In this document: piece after piece, positions 45,868-57,865 of the stretch
How positions within the stretch are numbered: the stretch's first letter is position 1
Layout of the letters: each line of letters begins with the position of its first letter
From: Uranotaenia lowii
Lineage: Eukaryota > Arthropoda > Insecta > Diptera > Culicidae
Direction of reading: 5' to 3'
NCBI RefSeq assembly: GCF_029784155.1
Contig: NC_073693.1
Location: 285,420,875-285,484,874, forward strand
DNA: 64,000 bases
The notes under the pieces: generated by a model
The model's input: only the letters and a program-made list of their open reading frames with translations
What the model was told of the DNA's origin: nothing
The model's database searches: none
Position numbers and translations under genes: made by a program

Positions 45868-48377
45868 CACACCCAAAATAATTTTCACTTAAAAAATAAG
45901 TGACATCTGTAGTAAATTCTCGCCATACGTAATTTCATTTGAATTTTAGGTGATGGGTCAAGTGAATTTACTTAAGTGACCGGTCAAGTGAATTAAACTA
46001 GGAAATTCGAGTGAAATTTATCTGAATTTCTAAGTAAGCTTCTAGTTAAATATTGAAACGTTTCAATTAGTTAGGGCTAGGGAAAGCTACTATACGTTTT
46101 GATTGCCCGGCTGGGCGTTCACTTATTTTGATCTCCTGGAGAATTCGCTGGGGGAACTTTTTTTTCCCCAAACTTCTGCTGATCGGGTGGAGCTATTGTG
46201 CAAATACTGACTGTACTGAAAGGCAAACTAGTCTTGCTTAGAATTTTATCAAACTGTAAATTTAGGGAACATCACTTTATGAAAATAATATCACACAAAC
46301 AACTGATTTTGATTGGACCATACATTTCAATGGAACAATGGGAAGTGATTCCTCTGTAATTCAGTATGTCGTGCTTAATGCCTTTCTTGACAATTTATGC
46401 TCGCCCAGAAACGATCTCCGATGTATGTAGATTATAACGCAGAAAATCGCGAAATGAAAACTTTTGATTTTAGTTTTAGGTTATCATTTTACATATGCAT
46501 GATTCTGCATTTTCTTTAATTCACTGTTAAATGAAATGAAATAAGGTAAGTACTTGCGCTTTTAGTTTCTTCTTTTATTTTCAGGATGATGCTGGACTCG
46601 TTGCGGCCGTGATGCTCGTTGGTCGACTCGTTGGGGGACCTCGATGAACAGGTAATGGCGAATGACGACGGAGTTAGAGAAGGATTCCAGGTGAGTTGCA
46701 TGCGGTTCGGAATTGGTCGTCGTAGCCGACGGCTTCGACAGATTGGCCTATGTTGACGGAGGCCAGGTAGGTAACCGTTAGTTTAACGGTCCCATGCGAC
46801 GAATTGACCTATGTTGACGGAGGTCAGCGTTTCTTAAAGTCCGGGGAGTGGTTCAATGTGCACTTTACACTGTAGGGTGTCTCACGGACAATTGAGTGAG
46901 CGTTCTAACTGAATTGGTCGGAATTTTACTAAAGAAGATAGCCCCCCAGGTCACACCATTGCACTAGAACCTCCCAAAATGTAACGGAAGTGGAGGTTTT
47001 TTTTACACTGATCCCTCGACCTTTGTTGCACCCACACAGTTCACCGGTGTCACGAGGTACAATTGGTGTTTCTCGACACTGGGGAACGAACGGCTTCTTA
47101 GTCCACTACACTCGCGCTCACTCAACCGATAACCCGGGAAATTACTTTCGTGTAGGCATCCGGATTACCGTTGTTTTACGGATTAAGACGGTTCGAAACG
47201 CGATCACTTGTTGGCTTGTGATGTCGCAGTCATCACTCACCCGGACTATACTTTGTTAAAGAAGAGGCCGCGTTTGGGGTCCTTCGACCTATATATAGGT
47301 TTTAAGCTTCATCTTCTCTCTCTCTCATTTCCGCTTAAGTCCCAGTCCCCATCGATGACGTGTCCGTTGGTTGGTTGGATCAATACAAAATTTGATTATG
47401 GTTGGTGTCTTATAATTCGATGTTTTTGTGGCATTTTATAGCACTTTTGAATTTGAATTTGAATTGTGATGTTCCATAGAATAATTAAATTGCGTATCCT
47501 AATAAATTCAAACAAAGAAAAACTAGACCCTATCCTAAATAAATAAATAAATAAGTGCATGCCAAAACAAATAAATACATAGACAAATAAATAAATTTAA
47601 TATTTCCTACACAAAAAGGAACAAACAAGAAAATTGATAAATAATTAAACTAACTAATTTCGACACCAACCTAGAGCTGCTAAATACAAGATAGTATGTA
47701 TTTAGAAATTTACGAATAATAATAAAAAAAACATAACAATATTTGTAAATATCAAAATCAGTTGACCCGAGCAGCAGAGTTTAAATTGTAAACAGCAGAA
47801 GGCTGGTTACAATATCTCACGCGTTTTTAAATAAAAAAAAACATTTATAGAACATCACTTCGATTTCAAATACTTACATTACGCTTCCACCATAAATTTA
47901 TTGATTGGAAAATTCCATCGTAATCCCAAGGCAGATCGGTTACTGCGGATAGTGCGACTTCTAAATCTTCCCTGCTGCAAACCAGAAAATTTGTCCAGTT
48001 CAACCCACAAGCTGAGACATGATAACACATTTAAATAACTTTTCCTTACATCACGTTTAACACAAACTACCGCCAAAATCGTCTAGTAAAGAATTGGGAA
48101 AATCCAAATCCAACATAAGCTTTAAACGCTGCTCTTTAAAATTTGCCATTTTGAACTCTGAAAATAAACACAACCGACCCGACATTCACTTGAAATTCAA
48201 GTGATGGGGAAGTGAATATTTTTTCTCACTTCAAATTCAAGTGACGACTGAAGTGAATGTGGATGAATTCACTTGAAATTTAAGTGACTGCAAGTGAAAT
48301 GTATATGTCGCACTTGAATGGAAGAAAATCACTGGATCCTTGATTTTAAGTGAAAAATCATGTGTATTTTAAGAGTG
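45868..48377. mobile_element. Possible element with CACTTAAAA-rich inverted ends
   Basis: CACACCCAAAATAATTTTCA with CACTTAAAA at the left and, inverted at the right, CACTCTTAAAATACACATGA with CACTTAAAA. Both ends carry several AAGTGAATTC/CACTTGAA phrases in opposite orientation. The interior (46560-47450) is GC-richer with a CTATATATAG TATA-like site at 47290 and a TC-repeat. No gene is recognised and no TSD is seen; the pairing of ends is tentative. Confidence 0.4.
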
Positions 48378-48967
48378 GATTTGGGTTCAGTGCAAAAGGA
48401 TTATTTCAATCTATCGGTACCGGCATCTGTCAAGCTGCCCGGCTTTAGCAGCTGTGCGTGTGTATGTAAGACAGGCAGTGAGCAAAACACAGTTCCCATT
48501 CAATGCATGCAAAATAATTTTGAAATTAAGTGTAGTGTGTGACGAAAGATAATTAAAATCAATTTTATTTACGATAAATTCATTTTATTTTCATTATATT
48601 ACCGAGAATAAATACTTAAAAAATAGTTGAAGAGATCCATATATCGTTTCATAGCTAAACAAATTTTACGTAGCTTCCACACTCATAACATGTTGAACGT
48701 ACTAAGAATTCACGTAAGTTGTACGTGATGTTCATAGAGCAAAAATTACTATTAAGGGAGCGTTTACTTATTTTATTCGTACAAGTTACGTGAAAATCAA
48801 TAGGATAAAAATTGCAGATTATTTTGCGTGTGGGAATCCATTCCCTTTCCCGCTTTCTTCACAAGGCAAAGAACTGCCATGAAAGAAGACCATTTGTCAG
48901 GAAACCACCGTTGTGCGTGTTTTGATGATTGGTCGGTGGCAGAATGCCTATGATAAATATCCCTCGT
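48378..48967. other. Intergenic
   Basis: Contains an exact copy of CAGCTGTGCGTGTGTATGTA (48449-48468) that also occurs at 45841-45860 in the same orientation. No gene. Confidence 0.4.
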
Positions 48968-49060
48968 CCTCCAGCCGGCTCAGGTAGTACACTGGTTAAG
49001 ATGTCGGATTGGCAATATGATATTTAAATGGTGTTGTAAGTTCGATTCTCACTTTCTTTC
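48968..49060 (+). mobile_element. tRNA-like SINE head
   Basis: GCCGGCTCAGGTAGTACACT at the start, TGGTTAAGATG (A-box-like 3' half), B box AAGTTCGATTCTC and closing TTTCGGC, which pairs with GCCGG. A T-rich stretch follows. A degenerate cloverleaf; not called a tRNA gene. Confidence 0.5.
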
Positions 49061-50998
49061 GGCAATTTTTTTTTGTATTTTCTTGTTTCTGGTAGGAATT
49101 ATTCAATAGGACGAGGATAACATAAAATGTTTTTTTTTGTTTCGCTTGAATGTAGTGGTCAAGCATCATTTTGCTCGAGTCTTTATGCCAGTAGTGCTTT
49201 TTCAATCATATCATCTTTGGCACAGTACATATTTCAGCGCATTTTTGGCACAGAGATTTGCAACCTTTTCTATGGGTGTACACCACCGTGAAGAATCTGC
49301 AAATTAACGCGACAGAGCGAACACACAAAAATATTTTCACTACGGAGAGCGACAGCGATGGCAGATGGCTCGGACGATTGCGTTTACAAATACAAACGAA
49401 GCTGAATATTCGCCCGTAGAGTTGTCAATGTTCCTGATTTTTCGCATTGTCTATGGGTCTATGGGTCGGTCGCTTGTTGCAACTCAACTTTACGATTGCC
49501 CAGTCAAACTCAAAGTTGAGGGCTGCCACCGAACTGCGGTTTTGAATAAAAACAACTTGATGAATAAATTGGGTAACGTTGGCAAGGCTTGGTTTCCGAA
49601 ATCAGAAACTCTTCAGGGTATACAAAAAAAAATTCCTCCTGACTCTCCTGAAAATGTTATTGGATAACAATGTTGCAAAATTGCAATCACAATCACAGTT
49701 GGAAATAAAAGCCAAACTTAGCAATAATGAAAGAAGTATCAATAAAAGAAGAATCAACGAAAACGAGCAACGATTTTGTACAAAGATGTAAAATTTCTCT
49801 TAAATTAAAAATCATTCAATTTGGAGGAAATACAATGGATACATCAATTACAAAACATAACTGCATTAAAAAGTTGAGAATTCTTTTTTATTATCAGACA
49901 ATTTGCACCGGAAGTCTTCAGATTTTCCTCAAAAACGAAAATTTTAACATTGCAACAGAAATCATAAAATAGCAAATCAAACGCATTAAAATTTTATCAA
50001 CTTTTCAAACAAAATATTTAAAAATTTGTAAGTGATGACTTTTCACACGAAATATTGTAAATAAGCTCTAAATAGTGTCTAAAAGTACTGTCTGCAAGAA
50101 ATGAAGGTCATTATTTAAATTTTTAAATATTCTATTTGAATGTGCTATTTTATGATTTCTGTTGAAAAAATAACAGAGTTTTGAAGCTTTTAAATATGGT
50201 TTTATTTTAACCGAATCTAGCTTGCAACATAGAAATGTTATAAGTCTGAAAAAACACATTTGATTTTAACTCGTTAAAATAAACCAAATTTTCAATTTTG
50301 GGGAAGATCTGAAGACCCCCGGCGCAAACCTGTCAGATAATAAAAAAAAAGCATCCCCAGATAACATGATTATTAAAAAGTCATTTTTTTAAATTTGACT
50401 TTTGTAAGAGCCTCCTTTTCTTTTCGATTTGTACTAATGTTAAAATTGTTTGTAGCAGTAAGGCTTGGTTGGACCTTAGTCAACTAACAAACTGTGCATT
50501 TTTTTCGATTTTTTTTTCAAGAACTAAGAGATAATTCTTACTAAAATCCTTTTAACATTCTAAGAAACCCCTTATAACATTTTTGAATGTTCCATTTTCA
50601 ATATTTAAAGTTAAGGAAAAATTTTGTAGAAGAAAAAAAAAGTTAAATAATGTGAGAAAAGTTCCTCATACTTTTGTTTAATTATAGATTTCTCATGTAT
50701 CCGGTTACCCCTATTCTAGAAAGCTATTTCTAGGCTTACAATATTCAATTGAAACAAGTTGTGATATTTTTGCGGTGATGCCAGAATTAATTGTGATCAT
50801 TTTAATAAAAAAAAATCCCTTTTTTTATAAATGTTTCAACTTCAAGGCGTTTGAAGGCCGCCTTAGAGTTGTCCAATCAAAGTGAAATTGAGCTATGAAA
50901 AAAAATTAGAAGGAAACATGTCCATCTCAAGGGTATGCTAAACCAACATCGAATAGTCTTACTTTCCCACTCAATGTTTTTTTTTTGCAGAATTGCCA
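49061..50998. other. Intergenic with repeat-family remnant
   Basis: 49300-49430 (CGCGACAGAGCGAACACAC, TACAAACGAAGCTGAA) matches 19270-19390. The rest is AT-rich; overlapping 70-100 codon frames at 49365-49972 are lysine/asparagine-rich with no recognisable domain. Confidence 0.4.
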
Positions 50999-51002
50999 TC
51001 TA

Positions 51003-52201
51003 CAGTTGCGTTCAAAAAAGAATGAAATCGCTTGAAGCTGCGCACCCACTTCCAACTTTGACAAGCTGCCATTTCTCTCTCGAATGATATTTTTTCATGA
51101 AAATTTCACACAATCTAGTTCAACTATCCAACTAATATTGCACAAAATTTGAAGTCTTTACATTGACGGGAAACAAAGATACAGCTATTCCCGTAAAAAA
51201 GGCAAATTTGGAGTTGCTTCACTAAATTTGCAGTATCTTTGACAATTTTCATTGTAAAATCTTGAAATTTGGTCCAAAGATGTAAAAATGTTTGATCTAA
51301 TACCAGGCCAAGTTTCGTCAAAATCGACCAGCGTGAACAAAAATGGTGCCGGGTTGAAAATGAGGTTCATTATCGCCCAGCAGACGATTTCATTCTTTTT
51401 TGATCGGATGTTTATATGGAAAACATCGTAATCCATGTATTCTTGGTATTTTCTTTCATAAAACCAAAATTTTTCACAAAGAATGTTGTAAATTGTCAAA
51501 AACTTCATTCGTACTTTCTTTCGAAAGAGAAATTGTTTCAACAGAGTTCAAAATAAGAAGAACAGAGTTTCAGAAATGACCTGCTCATTATACCGATAAA
51601 CAAATTTGATCCACAATTTAATCGAATATTCTATTCGCTCTTGTGTTTCAAAACCCGTTCGGTTGGAACAATTTCTATTTCTAAACAAAGCAAGGATGAA
51701 GTTCCTATCAGTTTACAACATTCTTTGTTATAAATTTTGGTTTAGTGAAAGAAAATACCAATAATACATGGATTACGTTGTTTTCCATATAAACATCCGT
51801 CCAAAAAAGAATGAAATCGTCTGCTGGGCGATAATGAACCTCATTTTCAACCCGCCACCATTTTTGATCACGCTGGTCGATTTTGACGAAACTTGGCCTG
51901 GTATTAGATCAAACATTTTTACATCTTTGGACCAAATTTCAAGATTTTTCAATGAAAATTGTCAAAGATACAACAAATTTAGTGAAGCAACTCCAAATTT
52001 ATCTTTTTTACGGGAATAGCTGTATCTTTGTTTTCCGTCATGGTAAAGACTTCAAATTTTGTGAAGTGTTAGTTGGATAGTTGAACTAGACTGTGTGAAA
52101 TTTTCATGAAAAAATATCAACTGAGAGAGAAATGGCAGTTTGTCAAAGTTGGAAGTGGGTGCGCAGCTTCACGTAATTTCATTCTTTTTTGAACGCAACT
52201 G
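51003..52201. mobile_element. Tc1/mariner-type palindrome, 1199 bp, TSD TA
   Basis: CAGTTGCGTTCAAAAAAGAA at 51003 and the exact inverse ending 52201, with TA outside each (51001-51002, 52202-52203). CAGT-starting ends and a TA target are Tc1-like. Arms of ~535 bp match with scattered changes around a ~120 bp centre. Each arm carries an internal, inverted second copy of the subterminal block (CAAAAAAGAATGAAATCG at ~51391 and ~51805), and a matching ~83-codon open frame (51185-51433 minus, 51768-52019 plus). No transposase. Confidence 0.92.
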
Positions 52202-52269
52202 TATATATATAAAAATGAATTTCTGTCTGTCTGTCTGTCTATTCCCTATAGACTCAGAAACTACTGAAC

Positions 52270-53930
52270 CGATTTGCGTGAAACTTGGCAGGTGGGGGTA
52301 TTGGAGGCCTCCTATTATGGTTTGAGACCCCTCCCCCTAACAGGAAGGGGGAGAGGGGCCTCTCAAACAATAGACAATTTTTTGCATAACTCGAGAACCA
52401 ATCAAGCAAATGGTATCAAATTTGGCATGAAGTGGTATTTGGGGACGGAGAATATTTCTATGAATTTTAGGTACCCCTGCCTCCTCTCAGTGGGGTGATA
52501 GGAGGGGGGGGGGGGGGAGGGGGGCTACCTTAGAATTTTTCATATAACTCGAAAACTAATCAAGATATTGAAACTAAATTTGGCATGGGAAGGTATTTTG
52601 ATACGAAAAATATTTCAATGATTATTTGAGGCCCCTCCCTCTTTCCGGTAGAAAGGGGGAGGGGGCCTCTTTCATATTTTCATACAGAACTCAAAAACTA
52701 ATAAAGTAAATGGAACCAAATTTGGCATGGGAGGGTATTTGGATACGAAAAGTATTTCTATGATTATCTGGGACCCCTCCCTCTTTCCAGTAGGGAGATA
52801 TAAAGGGGGGAGGGGGCCTCTTTTATAACTTTTACATAGCTCAACTAATTAAAAAAATGGAACCAAATTTGGCATGAGCGGGTATTTGGAACGTGACATA
52901 TTCTTATGATTATTTAAGACCCCTTCCTTTTTCCAGCGGGAGAAAAGATAGAGTTTCATACAGTTATTACTGCATTTCTCAAGAACTACAACAACAAATG
53001 GAACCAAATTTGGCATGGAACGATATTTGGGTACGAGAAATGCTTCTATGAAAATTTTGTATCTATCACTCCGTCAAAGAGGTGGATGAAAAGGGGGAGT
53101 AGAGGTCTCCCTTACAATTTTCAGTATAACTAGAGAGTTGATCGATCAAATTGAACCATATTTGGCATGTGAGGATATTTAGATACGAGAAATGTTTCTA
53201 TTATAAATTGAGGCCCCATCTTTTTAGCGGAAATATATAAAGGGGGCTTCCATACAATTTTTTGCATAACTCGAAAATTAATCGAGCAAATGAAACCAAA
53301 TTTGACATCAAAAAGTATTTGAGTACGAAAAATACTTTTTCTATGTAAAACAATTACTTTCTTGCAATAGGATGATAGAATTGGGAATATAGGAGGGGAA
53401 GAGGAGGCATACATTTAACTTTTTTTTTTTTACAAAATCCGAAAAATGGACAAAACTTAACATGGAATATCATTTTGGTATGATTCTATGATCATCTGAC
53501 ACACGTTCAGTGAGTAGGTACAAAGTAGGAGGGAGGTGAGCCCAATACAATTTTGTTAGCATAAGTTCTCAACGAATAAGTTCTAACGAAGCCAACAAAT
53601 GGACACAAATATGACATGGAAAAGTACTTGGTTACGAGATATATTTCTACGATTGTTAAAGACCCTTACGCTCTTCAGAGTAGAGAGGGGAAGAAAGGAG
53701 GAGGCTCCATATACATTTTGTTGTAAAGCTTAAAAACTTATCAACCAATCAATGGAACAATATTTGATATAAGAGGATTTTTGGGAACGAAAAAATGGGT
53801 ATGATTATTAAAGATCACGACTTCCATTCAGCAGGAGGTGAAGGAAAGGACAGGGGAGGGGGCTCTCTTATCAGTTTTTTAGCATAAATCCAGAACATAT
53901 CAAGCCAAAACAACCATATTTTATAAGTTA
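52270..53930 (+). repeat. ~150 bp tandem array inside Helitron, about 11 units
   Basis: The phrase AAATTTGGCATG or a variant recurs at ~52418, 52578, 52719, 52867, 53008, 53158, 53298, 53455, 53608, 53760 and 53920. Each unit also has GAGAAATATTTCTATGATTA-like text, a C-rich GACCCCTCCCTC and its G-rich complement GGGGGAGGGG, so each unit can form a hairpin. Units grow more diverged toward the 3' side. Confidence 0.85.
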
Positions 53931-54183
53931 GATTGTTTGCGTACGATTAATTTGAGACCCTCCAGACAGATGAAAATTATCAGATCTTTAACACAAATTA
54001 AGAGAGCAAGATTCAGAATATTAGTTTAAGTTATCTTCTAGCTCTCATTTTATAGCGGTTGCTTATGAATTATGTTATTATTTGATTTAAAATAATGCCA
54101 ATAAAACCAATAAAAATTTGAATAATTTTTGAAAATACCATTTGATTTTAAAAAGTGTAGCAAAGCACACCGGGTCAGCTAGT

Positions 54184-55584
54184 TAGTATATACTTTAGAA
54201 TTTTCAAATGAGGATTGAATATCGAATCACGATCGACTCCTAGATAACATGCATTCTTACTGTACAGAACCCTTAGGTTTTTTCTCCTTTCCCTGGAGAC
54301 TTAAGTATTTGAAAGCAGACGAGTAACTTTGAATATGTACTACGCAGGAGGTGCCGTTGAATCAAACGAAGGTTAATTCGCTGCCATATAGTATGACACC
54401 AAAAAGGCTGGAAAACGACGTAGAAATGAGAGAAAATTTATCGAGATAAATTGATAAATCAAACTCAACCATAATGTTGAGCCAATTTATGCCATATCAT
54501 CTCACTTATTTATGAATACTATCTATCAATCATCGAAACAGGAAAATAGGCTTACTAAACGTGATCCAATTAGAGTGCAATAAAAACCAGTGTAGGTGTC
54601 ACTGGATTTCCTGCCGTTTTTAGGCCAAACGGCGGCGTCAACATTTAATTGCAACTCAGCGAACTCTCGCTGAGTATTCCGCAATCGTATGGAACTGATC
54701 CCAACTTATACCGGACACTTTTCGTTTTCAATATGAGCTCTCATATCTGGCTGTGTCCGATAAATTCACATCAATTTACATGCACACCTCGTTAGCAGTT
54801 TTCCCCTCTTTTTATTAGTCGATCATTAATCAGCACTTGGAGACTGTTGAAACGGCTATTTCAATTGCAATTTTATAGATGTGACTACTCGAATTTTCCG
54901 CTATAGTTGATCAAAAAGCTTATGGCATACATATGAACTGACATCTTGATTTCGATATTTTTCGCAGATGCTTTCTTGAATGCTGTATACCACAGGCTCA
55001 AGACGATTTTATTGGAATGGACAACTCCCATTATGTTTCAGTTGATCATAAAAGATCGAAGTCATTATCCTCTTATGGCAATGATCGGCAACATTAATAT
55101 TTATATGAACAAGATAGATAGGGTATGTCAACTTTCTTCGAACGAGAAGTTGGACCAAGTTGCTTTCCACGCTTTACTCTAAATTTCTGAAAACAAAACT
55201 ATTTAGGACAACTTCTGATGCCTTTACCTCACTAAAGTGTGATAGCTTGAAAACCTAAAAGGCTAACCATGATATTGGTTATTAAATAAACGTGGTCTTT
55301 AAAGTAAGCTCAGATGATGACACTTATTTCTGGACCTGAAACTGGTTCATCGATTTTTCTCGATATGTGTTTGTTATTCCAATCTTGCAGCAGGCACCAT
55401 TTATGGGCAATTATTATGAACAATTATTGAATTGCATTGGCATTTTGAGATTTGAACAAAATTGAGCAATTAATTGAGGTTTTGATATTTCCAACTTATT
55501 TGTTCAATGGCAATTTTCATCATAGAATTTCAAACATTGGAAAAATTGAAAAAAATGGGAGAGGACAAAAATAACGAATATTTT
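54184..55584. other. Intergenic
   Basis: 54540-54830 is GC-richer and unassigned. A 78-codon frame at 54946 has no recognisable domain. Nothing else supported. Confidence 0.4.
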
Positions 55585-55906
55585 TATCATTTATGTCATT
55601 TTTGTCATTTTTGTTATTTTTGTAACTTTTGTACTTTGTGTCATTTTTGTTATCTTTGTAACTTTTGAAACTTTTGTAATTTTTGAAATTTTTGTTATTT
55701 TGTAATTTTTGAAAATTTTTTAATTTTTGTAATTTTTGTAATTTTTGTCATTTTTGTCTTTTTTGTCTTTTTTGTCTTTTGTGTAATTTTTGTCATTTTT
55801 GTCATTTTTGTCATTTTTGTCATTTTTGTCATTTTTGTCATTTTTGTCATTTTTGTCATTTTTGTCATTATTGTCATTTTTGTCATTTTGGTCATTTTTG
55901 TCATTT
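55585..55906. repeat. 9 bp minisatellite TTTTTGTCA, left part
   Basis: TTTTTGTAA-, TTTTTGTTA- and TTTTTGTCA-type 9-mers, degenerate at the left and nearly perfect from 55795 to 55906. Continues at 59311 beyond the inserted element. Confidence 0.93.
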
Positions 55907-56464
55907 CCCAAGTAACACAGATTAAGCCAACTAGCATTGGGAAGTTTTATTATGGTTTAATTATGGCATTTTTTTGTGCAGCTCGTTTTATGGCGGTTTT
56001 ATTATGGTCATGCAGAATGCTTATAATTTTTTTTTGACTATATGTTTTCAGATGGTTTTGAAAACGCTAATAAAACTTTTATTAAACATACTGTTTTAGT
56101 TATTTTGAAAGAGTTATGAATGCTCTTTTTAAACTATAATAAAACACAAACTTAGAAGTTTGCTCCAAGCTTTCTTTTGCATGTTCTATAATAGCACTAA
56201 GTGCATGATTATTAAACCGCCATAAAACTTAGTGACAGTTCTCGGTCAAGATGTCAAAACAGGACACGCTCAGATTAGATAGCACATATTTGAATTGGAA
56301 CTCCCATTTTTACACATTTTTGGTAAGTTATGCGTGTTGGTTTTGAGTTAAAATTAAAAAATACATCTTTGAAAACTTGAAATCACCGAAAGTGGTACGA
56401 ATATCTTCACAATATGAGTATTGAGTGAAAGGGCCCAAATAGTAGGAAAAAAATTGTTGCTTGA

Positions 56465-57040
56465 CGCCATCATTAATTCAAGATGGCGGCTTCCGCTTTT
56501 ATTTTCAAAGCTGTAAATTACTGGAAATATCGTGAAACCTTCACAATATGGTTATAAGGTGAAAGTAATAAACGAGTAGAAGTCAAATTTCGTTGCCCGT
56601 CGCCATCTTAAATCCAAGATGGCGGCTACCACTCAACTTGAAAATAATGTAAATGACTGAAAATCGCATAAAACCTATATTACAGGGGTATAAGTTGAAA
56701 GAAATCAACCGGTAGAAGTTGAATTTCGCTATCTGACGCCATCTTGAAATCCAAGATGGCAACTTCCGCTTAACTTTAAAATGTAGTGAATGACTTAAAA
56801 TGACATGAAACCCAAATTGGTAGTGGGTGAAAGGGCTTAACGAGTAGAAGTCGAATATTGCTATCTTACGCCATCTTGAAATCCAAGATGGCAGCTTCCT
56901 ATAAACTTTAAAAATGCTCTAAATCATTGAATATCGCATGAAACCTCCAAAATATGGGTGTTTGTCAATTGGAATAAGCTATAAAAAGTTTATTTTTGCA
57001 TTCTGACGCTATCTTGAAATCCAAGATGGTGGCTTCAGCT
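56465..57040 (+). repeat. ~133 bp tandem units with CCATCTTGaaatcCAAGATGG
   Basis: Five units near 56468, 56600, 56738, 56870 and 57005, each with the near-perfect palindrome GCCATCTTGAAATCCAAGATGG, then GCTTCCGCT, a ~70 bp AT-rich part with CATGAAAC, and GGTGAAAG plus TAGAAGTCGAA leading to the next. Confidence 0.85.
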
Positions 57041-57544
57041 GAACTTAAAAATACTGTAAATGAATGAAAATAGCATGAAACTTTCAAATATATTGTATTG
57101 GGTGCTAAGGCTAAATGATAGAAGTCGAATATCTCTTTTCGCGTTTCTCTGAAAATCTGTAAGTGACTGAAAATCCCACAAAAACCACCACCACAGACCC
57201 CGTTCGGCAACATTCGATTTTGGCAACATCGAATTTGGCACATGTGCCTAAATCAGACGGTTAACAGAAACAACATAACCTTATAGTTTTCGCTAGAATA
57301 AGACCAATACAATTTAGACATAATAGCATGATAGGAATAATAGAATTACATAAATGGCAAAAAAATCAAAAACTATAAACAAAACAAGAAAAGTTCTAAA
57401 TGCATTAGAAACATAATGAAAAAATAATAAAAGTGATTTAAAATGATCTAAATTGTCCTCAAATAGTAGTTTTAATGTAGTATTACGTGAAAAAAAAGAT
57501 GTGTTCAAGTGATTTTCATTGATGAACAGCATTTTAAATTCAGT

Positions 57545-57865
57545 GGAAGCTGCCATCTTGGATTCCAAGATGGCGTCGGAACGAAAAAAATCGACATCTT
57601 CTAGCTTAGCCTTTTCATTCAATACCCGTATAGTGGTGGTTTAATGCGACTTTTTGTCAGCATTGAGCATTAAAAGTTAAGCGGATGCCTCCATCTTGGA
57701 TTTCAAGATGGCGTCTGATAGCAAAATTCAACTTCTACTCGTTTAGCTCTTTCACCCGATACCCATTTTGTTGGGGTTTCATGCGATTTCAAGTCATTTA
57801 AACCATTTTAAAGTTCAGCGGAAGCCGCCATCTTGGATTTAAAGATGGCGTCAGACAACGAAATT
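57545..57865 (-). repeat. Opposed array of the same ~133 bp unit
   Basis: Three units near 57552, 57690 and 57828 in reverse orientation to 56465-57040 (AGCGGAAGC, CCATCTTGGATTTCAAGATGG, ACTTCTACTCGTT). With the left array they form a long imperfect inverted repeat around ~57.3 kb. Confidence 0.85.

Larger units (their letters stand above)
50999..54183 (+). mobile_element. Non-autonomous Helitron, split by a Tc1-type palindrome
   Basis: The 3' end reads GGGTCAGCTAGT followed by T, matching Helitron termini (CTRRT, insertion between A and T). The 5' part, ATATATATAAAAATGAATTT followed by a CTGT run, resembles known insect Helitron 5' sequence. The expected TC start is not next to it but just left of the palindrome: A|TC at 50999-51000. 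Joining across the insertion, with one TA copy, gives TC followed by TATATATATAAAAATG. No Rep/helicase is present. The inner part is a ~150 bp tandem array. Confidence 0.8.

Noticed and set aside
46970..47480. Solo LTR starting TGTAACGG with a TATA-like CTATATATAG
   Set aside because: No second LTR, no CA end with TSD, no primer-binding site or polypurine tract recognised.
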